A DNA stretch of 64,000 bases from Bacteroidaceae bacterium (GCA_017646665.1 JAGCMB010000033.1:1-64000); one strand, 5' to 3'; numbered from the stretch's first letter, positions 38,101-47,737 are shown. A program made the numbers and translations. Notes: generated from the sequence alone by a model not told the origin.

Positions 38101-39815
38101 TTGTTCTCAACGAACACGCGCACCTGGAATGTACCGTCGTATGGAGCAGTGAATGTGAATGTATTGTCACTGTGCTGACCGCCCGAGTAACCGCTGTGGT
38201 AGTCGCTTGCAGCGATGTTGTTCTCGGCATCCAACAAATCGGCACCACCGAAGTTCAAACGGTGGTTACCGCTTGTGTACTTCACCTCAATCTCAACCTT
38301 CTGGTTCTTCTTGAGTGTAACATTTGTCATATTGTAAGCAAGCACATTAGGATAGTTTGCACCTGTAGCCTCAATAACGCGGTTAGGAAGGTCGTTCTGC
38401 GCAACCTGTGTCCAAGAAGATGCTGTCAAAGAAGCACTCTTTGTATCCTTCAGGTTCCATACGTCCTCGTCGCCTGTAGCACCACCTACAGTGTTATATG
38501 CAGTCGGTGTCTCAAGACCTGCGAAAATCTTATTGCTTACGATTGTAGCACCACGTGTGTTGCCCACAACCTTTGGAGTAGAACCGGCAGCTTTTGTGTC
38601 GACATTGTAAATCATTGGAATGATATTGTACATGTCAACTGCATCAACGCCCGTGAGCTCCATCTCAGTGCGCAGATAGTGGCTGCCGTCGCGCAATACT
38701 GCACGCCAAACAATGGCAATCTTTGTGCCCTTGTATGTATACTCATAGTTTGCAACAAGCTGAACACCATTGTAGTGCTGTGCACCACCGATGGCTGTTG
38801 CATTACCTGTGAGTGTCTCTGTCTTCACGTCAACGAGTGTCATTGCCGAAGCAGGAACATTATCACCGTTACCAAATGCCACTGTGAAAGGCTCTGTGCC
38901 GGCTACCAAATTCATGGCATCGCAACCAGCAAAATAAAGAGCCTCGCCCACCTTCATGAAACCGGCAGCAAGCACCTTGTTGCTGAGTACATAAACGCCA
39001 TTGTCCTCTGAAATATTCGCAACACCCACATTATCCTGCTGTTTTGGATAAACCCAAGCATTCTCATACTTCTCAACTGCGGGGAGAACAGGCAATGTAG
39101 CCACGTTAACAGTAATAGTATTGTTTACATCATCTACCGATACAACGGCAAACTTACCCTCGGGAGCCGATACCGTGATAGCACCCTTGTCAACCGAACC
39201 CTCTACGGTGATTGTAGAACCATTGGCATACTCCTTGCCGCCAATCTCCAATGTAACATCCTCGGGAACATTGATTGTATAAATACGCTCAACAATAACT
39301 TCCTCTGTCACAATATAACGGCTACCGGCATCAGCAGAACCGCTATCCTGCCAAAGACCAAGAGCAATACCTGCGTTTGCACCGGCACCCTGATACCAGT
39401 TAAGATACTTGTCCTTTGAACCAGATGTTGTAACAGGAGAAATTTCGTAATTTTCGCCCGAATAGTTATTCACAATGAAATAGGTATCATTGACCTTTGT
39501 ATCGGAAAGTTTTACAAAACCCTTGCCATTTGAATAGCCCGAAGCCTTGTCATAGGTCAACCACTTTTTTGCGCTGTGACTGTAAATGTGGAAAGCATTG
39601 CTTTGACCATCTACAGCATAGAAAGCAAAAAGTCCAATAACATCGGTGGCAGGAGCCGTCTCGGGACCGAGATAGACATTATTGCCACTCATCATAGTGT
39701 AGACATGCTCCGGCTTGCCGTTTGAAGGCAATGTTGTCGAAGCAGTCACCTTGTCGGCATAGGCCTGTGTCGAAAGACACAATGCAGCCAACACTAAGGA
39801 GAATAATTTCTTCAT
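35178..39815 (-). CDS. Secreted clan GH-D (GH36/GH27-like) alpha-galactosidase-type giant protein
   Basis: Protein of 1545 aa with a signal peptide (about 1-20, ending AYA). Residues 35-170 form a beta-trefoil-like module. The catalytic barrel lies around 640-1010: GIVAFVIDDGW (710-720), then LFFKYD with the probable nucleophile Asp818, and DATWRQEGDYG where R880-x3-D884 matches the R-x3-D acid/base motif of clan GH-D. A large beta-sandwich domain (250-640) precedes it. Two Ig-like domains (about 1130-1310), a GEVED-like module (about 1320-1500) and a sorting tail (GRKLEQITAPGVYVIDGKKVFVK region) follow. Alpha-galactosidase or alpha-N-acetylgalactosaminidase activity is likely; the family number is uncertain. 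Confidence 0.75.
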   Translation of the reverse strand: MKKLFSLVLAALCLSTQAYADKVTASTTLPSNGKPEHVYTMMSGNNVYLGPETAPATDVIGLFAFYAVDGQSNAFHIYSHSAKKWLTYDKASGYSNGKGFVKLSDTKVNDTYFIVNNYSGENYEISPVTTSGSKDKYLNWYQGAGANAGIALGLWQDSGSADAGSRYIVTEEVIVERIYTINVPEDVTLEIGGKEYANGSTITVEGSVDKGAITVSAPEGKFAVVSVDDVNNTITVNVATLPVLPAVEKYENAWVYPKQQDNVGVANISEDNGVYVLSNKVLAAGFMKVGEALYFAGCDAMNLVAGTEPFTVAFGNGDNVPASAMTLVDVKTETLTGNATAIGGAQHYNGVQLVANYEYTYKGTKIAIVWRAVLRDGSHYLRTEMELTGVDAVDMYNIIPMIYNVDTKAAGSTPKVVGNTRGATIVSNKIFAGLETPTAYNTVGGATGDEDVWNLKDTKSASLTASSWTQVAQNDLPNRVIEATGANYPNVLAYNMTNVTLKKNQKVEIEVKYTSGNHRLNFGGADLLDAENNIAASDYHSGYSGGQHSDNTFTFTAPYDGTFQVRVFVENKTESIDATSEMTVKIYEAKAGVVVNTAVVGIQGRWSRNTTLAAGETWKVAAVVGLIAQDGTEGKENIRETQKRRSFLAYSERERAVPWRTFPHYNSWYELNIDRNNAAPGQEHTNFTAAQVLNVINQWKTNYYDKYGEGIVAFVIDDGWDNYGTWTFHKGFPNEMRDIAVKAKEMGAGIGAWLGPVGGYGQSGNYRRAYWNGKGGMQLSNPAYYQTYLDAANNLVCQQDGVPGYQPGSDSYLFFKYDGISGQFSAVGPDAGDTGNENAEGIIRLEQYVREHMREDIFFNTTVGTWASPFWYQISDATWRQEGDYGEAGNNSIDREKWITYRDRLVYQNYVTNSPMCPINTLMTHGFIFTKFGAVSKNMQYEPALRELRAAFVCGSGMVELYADYELMNTVGDGKLWADLAECVAWQKKNADVLPDAHWVGGNPWTGSQQQVYGWASWNGAKATLALRNGANNAQTFTFTLREALEIPANIKGAIILNKSFNVQDALQGLTEGTAIDIDQQLTVTLPGSSLFAFDGVNSDPSQVPFEVVDYSPKKAEAIETIKITFNSEAEGEFNPYEMSKFMKFKQGNSVASGISNYVVNGAELTVTLSQKVSTPGEYTLVIPEGLITRASDDKPFSGELAFTITAPEAIVVKSVSPSEDVYSLKTIELTLNKEVVAVENAAATIELRDAENVVVATATCAVEGKVLTLTLDNEITTPGEYTIVIPEGVVVGAAIGDAFSAEVAITVEEFDVYEPRNIGNKTRNDRNINSIGLSSEFHGASSYELTATDKGLDYVNLASVEEPVYFVVAPGETVTPSVDAAGSWVHFFVFIDKEGDGFTASIEEGSNYAPAGDLVAYSFYNNNSSSDESGWNSVGQSISGNNRNKPSIPSFTAPAEAGVYRLRFKQDWCNIDPQGDADNKFGDFKENGGQIIDVLLTVTNVTGIEDIKGENGNVKAIYDLTGRKLEQITAPGVYVIDGKKVFVK

Positions 39816-39864
39816 AAACTTTAATTAAGGTTAGTATAAATTTAAAAAATCATTCAAACACACA

Positions 39865-39888
39865 AGGCTGTGCTTTTTAGCACAGCCT
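39865..39888 (-). terminator. Hairpin after the 55-aa peptide gene
   Basis: Perfect 9-bp stem (39865-39873 with 39880-39888), 6-base loop, between the small peptide gene and the giant GH-D gene, probably separating their transcripts. Confidence 0.6.
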
Positions 39889-39935
39889 CATTACATAATA
39901 AACTTATATAATGAAAATTCACTATATTCCTTTGA

Positions 39936-40103
39936 TTACTCACCCCAAAGATTACCCCATTGACCGCGGTGACCGCCACCGAGCTGACCACCGTTTGAGG
40001 TATCTACCGAAGTGTTACCGTCCAACTTAACCGAAGCGGCAAGCATTGACTCTGCCTCTACGTTTACCTCTGTTGCAAAAGGTGAGATATAACTCTTTCT
40101 CAT
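39936..40103 (-). CDS. Small 55-aa protein with C-terminal HRGQWGNLWGE
   Basis: The frame opens at 40142, but the likely start is the Met at 40103, giving MRKSYISPFATEV, the usual opening (M-K/R-K-x-Y-I-x-P) of a widespread class of small unannotated Bacteroidales proteins. The middle is Ser/Thr/Asn rich, then GGQLGGGHRGQWGNLWGE with a Gly-rich stretch followed by aromatic residues. No signal peptide or known domain is seen. Similar small proteins occur near secreted proteins and transporters; the layout (conserved leader-like N-terminus, Gly-rich variable end) resembles a precursor peptide, though no modifying enzyme is adjacent. Confidence 0.6.
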   Translation of the reverse strand: MRKSYISPFATEVNVEAESMLAASVKLDGNTSVDTSNGGQLGGGHRGQWGNLWGE

Positions 40104-40300
40104 ATATTCTGTTATTTTCTTTTTAGTGTTATGTTTTTTCAATGGCGGACGAACCGCCCTCGCTTTCCTATTTTCTAATAAGTGAGATAAAAAGGTTCAA
40201 ATACAAGGCTTGCGACGCCGGTTAAACCGCAGTTTACTTTTGCGTAAATGAGGATTTAGACGGCAAGCGTAACGCAGTAGTTGGCCTTTTTAATCACTTA

Positions 40301-42466
40301 TTACTTTACAAGAACTTTTTTGCCACCTACAATGTAGATACCGGGAGCTGTAATCTCCTCTACACGGCGGCCTGTGAGGTCGTAAACAGTTTTCACATTT
40401 CCGTTTTCCGTTTTCACCTCTTCGATGCCTGTTGTACCCTCACCGAAACGGAAACTGTAAGAAGCAGCGTTCATTCCGGCAGTCTTTGGCAAATATGCCT
40501 TATGGCTGTTGTTCAACCAAGAACTACCGCCTTGCTGGTTCTTTGTTGCTGTATAGAATCCTACTACATTTTCTGCGTTAACACCAAGTACATAAGCATC
40601 TTCTGCGATATATGTTGCAGAAGTTGTGCCCTCAAGCACGCTTGTTGCAGTAGCAGCAGTTGTTGTAATTGCAAGGTCGTGTAAACCAGCACCAACTAAA
40701 ACAACACCTGTGTTTGCTGGAATAACAGTCAAAGACTCTTCGCTTAATGTAGCCCACTCGCCGTTGATTGTTACTGTGTGAGCAGTAACACCTGCAGGAA
40801 CCTCTACTGATACAGGAGCATAGAATGTTGCATAACCGGCTGCAGTAACTGTTACAGGGAGTTCTGTTACAGGCTCAAGGTTGAAGCAATAACCATTAGC
40901 GTCAGTTATCGAAGTACCAGCAGCATCGGTATAATTAGATTGATTTACATATAAGTAACGGTTACCATTGTCAAAACTGATATTGTATGCACCAAGCAAC
41001 CCATTTGTAGCAACACGGAAGCCAATCTTTGAACCGGCAGTCTGAACACCGTTGTAACCAAGCATATTGTTAGCGTCCTTTACGAGATAATGACCCGAAG
41101 CGTATGACACCAACTGATTACCATCGAAATAGAAGATTGTGCTGGCATCAGCATTTGCCGCGAAAGCAGCACGAGTAGTCTTGCCGGCAACCGTTGTATT
41201 TGTAGATGTCAAATAAGGAGCATCATCGTTCCATCCTGCAACAGCCTTTATACGGTAATAGTTTCCAGCAACAGGCATATTGAGTGAACACAAAGCGATT
41301 GTTTCATTTATGAATTCAATATATGCTTCAATACTAGCCACTTCCGTATCAGGAGTAATGCTATTATAGAATCCCTTTGCACTGCCGAAAAGACTCTCCA
41401 CTTCAGCTTCTGTGTAACCGCCACAAGAGTATTCTCCGACACCATCACCAATTGTGATTGCCGCAAGCAAAGCCTCTGCCTGTGCTATTTTCTCGGCAAG
41501 AGCTGCTTTTGCAGCTTCGTTTGTTTCTGTAGTAACTTCAATTCCATAGACATTGAATTCGGCACAGTTTGCAGCATTTGCAGCAGCATTGCCGCTCCAA
41601 TTACCACGAGTACCACTTTCTGCAACGAGAGCAACATAACGTCCTGCAACAGGTGTTTCCAAATTAATCAAATGGTTTACACCCTGACCATATACGAATG
41701 TTCCGCTAGCAGCCAATGTAGCATTATCATAGTTGCCGTTCATAGCGCTGTTGCTAACATAAAGTTTGTAATTCAAGATATTACCATTTGAATTTGTATT
41801 ATCAAAACGAGAAACATAATCAAAAGAGTAAACTGTGTATGATTTTGTCATATCAAACTCAATCCAGTGAGGATATGTTTCTGCATAAACTGTATGCCAG
41901 AATGTGCTATTGCTACCATCGATGGCATTTGTAGCCTGTCCTGGGTCGCCGCTTGTTTCCTGTGATGATGCTGTAACGCCCCAATCGGCGCGTGAAATAA
42001 GAACCGGCTGTTCTTCCATAACAACCTCTATAAATCCCCAAAGACGCTCAATATCAAGCCAAGAACTTGATTCGTGTACAATACCATCGGTATTATTGTT
42101 GTACATCCAGTTATTACCAGATTTGATTGCATACTTTCCTTCGTTATTAGCCTGATTACCGGTGTTAACAAGCTCTACTGTAATTTCGGTTGCGCCATAG
42201 CCGAATTTACCATTAGTGTAGCCAAGATATTTTCCTGTTGAAACAGCCTTAAAACCATTTGCTGTTTTTTCAAACACTGCAGCATCGGCTTCATTTGCTG
42301 ACACAGCTACACTACCCGAGGCGTTTGTGTTAGCAGTCACCCAAGGATAATATTGGCTATCACCCTTAATTTTGTAATATTTGCCGGTCACCGGCTGCAC
42401 AAATGTCTGCGCCATTGCGCCCAAAGCAAGGAATAATGATGCGATAAATAAAGTAAATTTTCTCAT
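40301..42466 (-). CDS. Secreted protein with discoidin (F5/8 type C) domain and sorting tail
   Basis: Protein of 721 aa with a signal peptide (about 1-19, GAMAQ). Residues about 25-140 and 395-540 are two YYKIK/YYRIK-type beta-trefoil-like modules; about 155-305 is a discoidin/CBM32-like domain (WGVTASSQET, ATNAIDGSNSTFWHT, GRYVALVAES), usually sugar-binding; about 310-390 is a short helical segment (FIVAR-like); about 540-670 is the beta domain GYATFYAPVSVEVPAGV common to exported Bacteroidales proteins; the tail ends GIYIVGGKKVLVK. No catalytic domain is recognised, so it is probably a surface glycan-binding protein. The tail closely resembles that of the adjacent GH-D protein. Confidence 0.8.
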   Translation of the reverse strand: MRKFTLFIASLFLALGAMAQTFVQPVTGKYYKIKGDSQYYPWVTANTNASGSVAVSANEADAAVFEKTANGFKAVSTGKYLGYTNGKFGYGATEITVELVNTGNQANNEGKYAIKSGNNWMYNNNTDGIVHESSSWLDIERLWGFIEVVMEEQPVLISRADWGVTASSQETSGDPGQATNAIDGSNSTFWHTVYAETYPHWIEFDMTKSYTVYSFDYVSRFDNTNSNGNILNYKLYVSNSAMNGNYDNATLAASGTFVYGQGVNHLINLETPVAGRYVALVAESGTRGNWSGNAAANAANCAEFNVYGIEVTTETNEAAKAALAEKIAQAEALLAAITIGDGVGEYSCGGYTEAEVESLFGSAKGFYNSITPDTEVASIEAYIEFINETIALCSLNMPVAGNYYRIKAVAGWNDDAPYLTSTNTTVAGKTTRAAFAANADASTIFYFDGNQLVSYASGHYLVKDANNMLGYNGVQTAGSKIGFRVATNGLLGAYNISFDNGNRYLYVNQSNYTDAAGTSITDANGYCFNLEPVTELPVTVTAAGYATFYAPVSVEVPAGVTAHTVTINGEWATLSEESLTVIPANTGVVLVGAGLHDLAITTTAATATSVLEGTTSATYIAEDAYVLGVNAENVVGFYTATKNQQGGSSWLNNSHKAYLPKTAGMNAASYSFRFGEGTTGIEEVKTENGNVKTVYDLTGRRVEEITAPGIYIVGGKKVLVK

Positions 42467-42557
42467 AAATAATTAGTATAAGTTACATAATAAAAAATCC
42501 AAACAAAACCTCGTTCAATCTAGTTATAGTTTATAAAACTACACTTCATACAGACAC

Positions 42558-42745
42558 AAAAAAACGTGGACAATCTTACTTTATCCACTGATGAGGTCTT
42601 GGCGTTACCTGGAAGATAGATAAGCAAGTTGCCCACGCTGTATACAGCGCGGACATCAACTTTGCTACTAATCTTCCTATTGATTTAACCGCCAAGTTTG
42701 ACAGGACAAAAATCCCGCCGGGGCAAAATGCCCCCATCAGTAAGA
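42558..42745 (-). ncRNA. Candidate structured noncoding RNA (unassigned family)
   Basis: The 514-base gap 42467-42980 contains nested inverted repeats that fold into one RNA. Outer stem 42587-42593 with 42735-42741; small hairpins 42720-42734 and 42702-42717; long arm built from 42598-42604/42690-42696, 42611-42617/42671-42677, 42623-42631/42657-42666 and terminal hairpin 42636-42649. Two pairs are G-U only if read on the minus strand (A-C on plus), which favours minus. On that strand a short hairpin (42566-42570/42584-42588) followed by seven T forms a terminator, and TAGCTTTA (42756-42749) could be a weak -7 box just before the outer stem. Length and rod shape recall 6S RNA, but I cannot assign a family. 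Confidence 0.5.
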
Positions 42746-42980
42746 TAGTAAAGCTAATGCGCTATTTTTTTAATATGTCATAACCCCATAGTGAGGTTAC
42801 ATCGGCAAAAATAAATATTTTTTTGAAAAAATATATAGAAAAAACAAAAAAAACAGAGTCACGGGGGAATAATATGCCCAACAAGGAGGAGTGCGACAGC
42901 TATATGTAACAATTTGCATTATTCACTATTTATTTGTACTTTAGTGGCTGAAATCGTCAAGACATTAACCTTATTATATT
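42746..42980. other. AT-rich intergenic stretch before fabG
   Basis: Very AT-rich, with long A and T runs around 42810-42860. It must hold the fabG promoter, but the closest match to a -7 box (TTTATTTG near 42925) deviates at one key base. No gene is seen. Confidence 0.5.
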
Positions 42981-43727
42981 ATGAAACTACTTGAAGGAAA
43001 GACCGCACTGGTTACAGGCGCAACACGAGGCATAGGCCGCGCCATTGCTGTAAGATTCGCACAGGAAGGCGCAAACATCGCCTTTACATACCGCCAGATA
43101 AACAGCAACGCCGAGGAATTGACAAAAGAGATTGTGTCACTTGGGGTCAAGTGCAAAGGCTATGCAGCCGATGCGGCCGACTTTGCAGCAACAGAGGCTG
43201 TCGTCAAGGATGTTGTTGCTGATTTTGGACGCATTGACATTCTTGTAAACAACGCTGGAATAACAAAGGATGGTCTTATTCTGCGAATGACCGAGGAGCA
43301 GTGGGACACCGTAATAACCACCAACCTGAAATCGGCATTCAATTTCACACGCGCTGTTGTTCCCGTCATGGCAAAGCAACGCATTGGCAGTATTATCAAT
43401 ATGTCGTCTGTTGTTGGCGAAAACGGCAACGCCGGACAGTGCAACTATTCGGCATCAAAGGCCGGACTTATAGGTTTTGCAAAATCAATAGCCAAAGAGA
43501 TGGGCCCACGAGGCATCAGGTCGAACTGCATAGCTCCCGGCTTCATTGTAACCGATATGACATCGGCAATCCCCGAGGAGATGCGTAACGAATGGGCAAA
43601 GACCATTCCTTTACGTCGCGCCGGCACTCCTGAGGATGTTGCCAACGTGGCCCTGTTCCTTGCCAGCGATATGTCGGCATACGTCAGCGGACAGGTAATC
43701 AACTGCTGCGGTGCCATGAGTTGTTAA
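42981..43727 (+). CDS. fabG: 3-oxoacyl-[acyl-carrier-protein] reductase
   Basis: Protein of 248 aa, a short-chain dehydrogenase with the NADPH motif TGATRGIGRAIA, NNAGITKDGL, active-site Ser in INMSSVVG, and YSASKAG (Tyr-x3-Lys). It reduces beta-ketoacyl-ACP in fatty acid synthesis. Single gene with its own terminator. FabG versus another short-chain dehydrogenase is judged by length and the KDGLILRM segment; conserved features favour FabG. Confidence 0.93.
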   Translation: MKLLEGKTALVTGATRGIGRAIAVRFAQEGANIAFTYRQINSNAEELTKEIVSLGVKCKGYAADAADFAATEAVVKDVVADFGRIDILVNNAGITKDGLILRMTEEQWDTVITTNLKSAFNFTRAVVPVMAKQRIGSIINMSSVVGENGNAGQCNYSASKAGLIGFAKSIAKEMGPRGIRSNCIAPGFIVTDMTSAIPEEMRNEWAKTIPLRRAGTPEDVANVALFLASDMSAYVSGQVINCCGAMSC

Positions 43728-43750
43728 CGTAACAGACAATAGAAACAAAC

Positions 43751-43785
43751 AAAATGGGTGAATGTTGCAACATTCACCCATTTTT
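43751..43785 (+). terminator. Terminator after fabG
   Basis: A long perfect palindrome (about 43752-43767 with 43768-43783, ATGGGTGAATGTTG and complement) followed by TTTTTA. Confidence 0.9.
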
Positions 43786-44038
43786 ATTCCATCATAAGAA
43801 CAAAAGCGATACCACAGCTGTTATTTACAACAGAAAACACGCCACAAAACATATATATATTTATATAGGCACTAAATAAATTCCAACATTTTTCACCATT
43901 CCCGAAAAGATATTTACCTCTATTACAATAAGTTGTAGAAATATAATCACACAAAAATGTTTGAAACAAAAACTCAACACCTTACTTTTGCACAAATTCT
44001 ATAGGATAAAAAGGACAAACGCTACACTCTAAACAAAT
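43786..44038. other. AT-rich intergenic region before the HTH gene
   Basis: Together with the fabG terminator this fills the 311 bases between fabG and the HTH gene. Apart from the promoter at 43960-43990 no gene, repeat or RNA structure is seen. Confidence 0.6.
43960..43990 (+). promoter_or_regulatory. Promoter of the small HTH gene
   Basis: TTTG (43960-43963), a 19-base spacer and TACTTTTG (43983-43990), full consensus, 48 bases before the ATG. Confidence 0.7.
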
Positions 44039-44254
44039 ATGGTTCATATTGGAAATATCATAAAAAAGCAGTTTGATAATCAAGGATGTTCTGTTTCTTG
44101 GTTTGCAAAACAACTGTGCTGTGATAGAACAAATATTTACAGCATTTTCAAGCGTGAAAGCATTGACACAGCACTGCTCGAAAAGATATCAATCATTTTG
44201 AATCACGACTTTTTCAAGTATTACAGCGAAAATATCAACATCGGCGAGAAATAA
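44039..44254 (+). CDS. Small helix-turn-helix (XRE-like) protein
   Basis: Protein of 71 aa. It has VHIGNIIKKQFDNQGCSVSWFAKQLCCDRTNIYSIFKRESIDTALLEKIS, a four-to-five helix XRE/Cro-like DNA-binding fold with the turn at AKQLCCDRTNIYSI, and ends HDFFKYYSENI. It consists only of the DNA-binding domain. Similar single-domain proteins are common in Bacteroides and Prevotella; their targets are unknown. Monocistronic, with its own promoter and a large hairpin downstream. Confidence 0.8.
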   Translation: MVHIGNIIKKQFDNQGCSVSWFAKQLCCDRTNIYSIFKRESIDTALLEKISIILNHDFFKYYSENINIGEK

Positions 44255-44345
44255 TGAATTGCAATATAAGAAGCAAGGTGAGCTGTTCATTCACCGCCTT
44301 GCTTTGAGGAAAACGGTAATCTCTGCCCGTTTTCCTCTTTTTATA

Positions 44346-44426
44346 AATATTAAAAGCCTTCGCGTATGAAGTGAACCCCAAAAGTTTTTTGTCTAACTTT
44401 TGGGGTTCACTTCGGCTTTTAATATT
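44346..44426. repeat. Compound hairpin: IS3-type IR-IR relic nested in a terminator-like stem
   Basis: The outer arms 44346-44358 and 44414-44426 are perfect 13-bp complements (AATATTAAAAGCC/GGCTTTTAATATT). Inside is a perfect 19-bp stem, 44368-44386 with 44395-44413, loop 8 bases, with a 9-base bulge on the left only. The inner 44372-44409 begins TGAACCCC and ends GGGGTTCA, and its right half differs little from the IS end at 118-136. It reads as two IS3-family ends fused without an element between them. Lying between convergent HTH and groEL genes, it probably now terminates both strands. Confidence 0.65.
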
Positions 44427-44448
44427 ATAGAATGTATTGGGGTATAGA

Positions 44449-46107
<1,659 letters not shown>

Positions 46108-46110
46108 TTA

Positions 46111-46383
46111 TTAACCTAATATCGCAAGCACGTCGCTCTGACGCATAATGAGATACTTTTCGCCTTCAAATTCAACCTCTGTACCGGCATACTTGCCATA
46201 GAGAACCTGGTCACCTACTGTAATCACCATCTCCTCGTCTTTAGTTCCGTTACCAACGGCAACAACCTTGCCTTGAAGTGGTTTTTCTTTTGCTGTGTCG
46301 GGGATGATAATACCACCGATTGTCTTCTCTTCTGCAGGCTGAGGCAAAATGAGCACTCTGTCTGCCAATGGTTTAATGTTCAT
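46111..46383 (-). CDS. groS: Co-chaperonin GroES
   Basis: Protein of 90 aa. [34 protein letters not shown] includes the mobile loop (GGIIIPD) that binds Gro[23 protein letters not shown] is the C-terminal signature. First gene of groES-groEL. Confidence 0.97.
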   Translation of the reverse strand: MNIKPLADRVLILPQPAEEKTIGGIIIPDTAKEKPLQGKVVAVGNGTKDEEMVITVGDQVLYGKYAGTEVEFEGEKYLIMRQSDVLAILG

Positions 46384-46480
46384 AAGTCTTATTATTTTTA
46401 TTACAATTTTTATTCAAAAGCGCAAGAAAATATGCGCACATTATTAATATAACTAAAAGCGTGCCAAAATGTTCACAACG

Positions 46481-46488
46481 CAAATATA
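46481..46488 (-). promoter_or_regulatory. -7 box of the groES-groEL operon
   Basis: On the minus strand TATATTTG, a full -7 match, 98 bases before the groES ATG. A TTTG lies only 12 bases upstream of it, too close for the usual spacing. No CIRCE-type inverted repeat is seen in the leader. Confidence 0.5.
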
Positions 46489-46561
46489 CCGCAAAAATGA
46501 CAAAGAAGGCATTTACGCAAGAATGAAATTATGACAATTTGGCAGAAGAAAAACTGTCACA

Positions 46562-47515
46562 TCAGGCATTCATAACAAGCCAGGTAGTATATGCGACATA
46601 TCCTGCAACAAGCAGAGCTCCCTCGAAACGGGTTATCACAGCCTTACCGCCGAAACGGGTAACAATATATATGAGCAACGACGATGCCAAAAGCACATAA
46701 TAGTCGACACAACTAAAGCCATTAAGGCTTATTGGAGTAATTGTCGCACTCACGCCCAGAATAAAGAATATATTCAGGATATTACTGCCGAGCACATTGC
46801 CAAGAGCTATACCCACATTCCCCTTGCGAGCAGCATTCACTGACACGGCAAGCTCGGGGAGCGAGCTACCGGCAGACACAATTGTTATACCGATAACAGC
46901 CTCGGAAAGACCAAGGGCACGCGCAACCTCGGTAGCACCGTCCACAAAAACATTACCACCAAAAATCAAAGCGGCAAGACCTGCCACGATAAAAAGTATG
47001 ACCTTTGCAACAGGAAGAACCTCGCCGGCCTCTTCGTTGCCGTCTTCGTTACTTATAGAAAATGTATATCGCACAAAAACAGCCAAGAAACAGAGCAGCA
47101 GCATACCGCCATAGCGTGTTACCATCTCGCCGGGAGCTCCGCCTACAAGCATGCTCCCCGAAACGAGCAACAACACAAGCGAAGCCAGAAGATTGAACGG
47201 TATCTCACGTGTCAGCATCTTGGCATTGAACCTGATGGGGGCAATGAGAGCTGCCACGCCAAGAATAAACATTCCATTGAAAATATTACTGCCTATCACA
47301 TTTCCCAAAGCGATGCCCGAACTGCCCTTGATTGCCGAGCTTGTACTGATAACAAGTTCGGGCAATGACGTGCCAATGGCAACGATTGTCAAACCGATGA
47401 GCAATTCGCTCATATTAAAACGACGCGCAAGAGCCGAAGCTCCTTTTGTGAGCCAATCGGCACCTAAAATCACGAGTACAATACCCGCCACAAAACTTAA
47501 TATAGACAATAACAT
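46562..47515 (-). CDS. Calcium/sodium antiporter (CaCA family, YrbG-like)
   Basis: Protein of 317 aa with about ten membrane spans in two inverted repeats. Each repeat has the ion-binding alpha motif: AIGTSLPELVIS with GNVIGSNIFN in the first and SAGSSLPELAVS with GNVLGSNILN in the second. It exchanges Na+ (or H+) for Ca2+ at the inner membrane. Single gene. Confidence 0.92.
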   Translation of the reverse strand: MLLSILSFVAGIVLVILGADWLTKGASALARRFNMSELLIGLTIVAIGTSLPELVISTSSAIKGSSGIALGNVIGSNIFNGMFILGVAALIAPIRFNAKMLTREIPFNLLASLVLLLVSGSMLVGGAPGEMVTRYGGMLLLCFLAVFVRYTFSISNEDGNEEAGEVLPVAKVILFIVAGLAALIFGGNVFVDGATEVARALGLSEAVIGITIVSAGSSLPELAVSVNAARKGNVGIALGNVLGSNILNIFFILGVSATITPISLNGFSCVDYYVLLASSLLIYIVTRFGGKAVITRFEGALLVAGYVAYTTWLVMNA

Positions 47516-47602
47516 TTTCTTTCACTTATTTAATTGATGCGCGAAGATAATAAAAATGACATAGTTGCGAAACAGAGACGAAACAGTTTTTATTGTAAAA
47601 AT

Positions 47603-47633
47603 TTTGCTCATCGCCCAAAAACCATTACCTTCG
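47603..47633 (+). promoter_or_regulatory. Promoter of the thiamine-uptake operon
   Basis: TTTG (47603-47606), a 19-base spacer and TACCTTCG (47626-47633), the TTCG -7 form. Transcription would start about 10 bases before the TPP aptamer. Confidence 0.75.
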
Positions 47634-47650
47634 CGACAGATTTCAATTAA

Positions 47651-47737
47651 GGGGTGCCTAAACTTGTCTGCATTTGCGGTACAGAGGCTGAGATCATACC
47701 CAAGAACCTGATCCGGGTAATGCCGGCGTAGGAAGAG
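47651..47737 (+). ncRNA. TPP riboswitch (THI element)
   Basis: It shows the conserved aptamer elements in order: GGGGTGCC, GCTGAGATCATACCC, AAGAACCTGATCCGGGTAATGC (split here as GAACCTGAT and CCGGGTAAT), and GCCGGCGTAGG. These are the pyrimidine-sensing and pyrophosphate-sensing halves of the TPP aptamer. It controls the downstream receptor, PnuT and pyrophosphokinase genes. A terminator-like hairpin at 47918-47968 is the probable expression platform. Confidence 0.95.

Noticed and set aside
37629-39011. Long open frame on the plus strand (460 codons) opposite the giant GH-D gene
   Set aside because: It is Cys/Val-rich antisense of a conserved protein with signal peptide and motifs; no family resemblance and no promoter.
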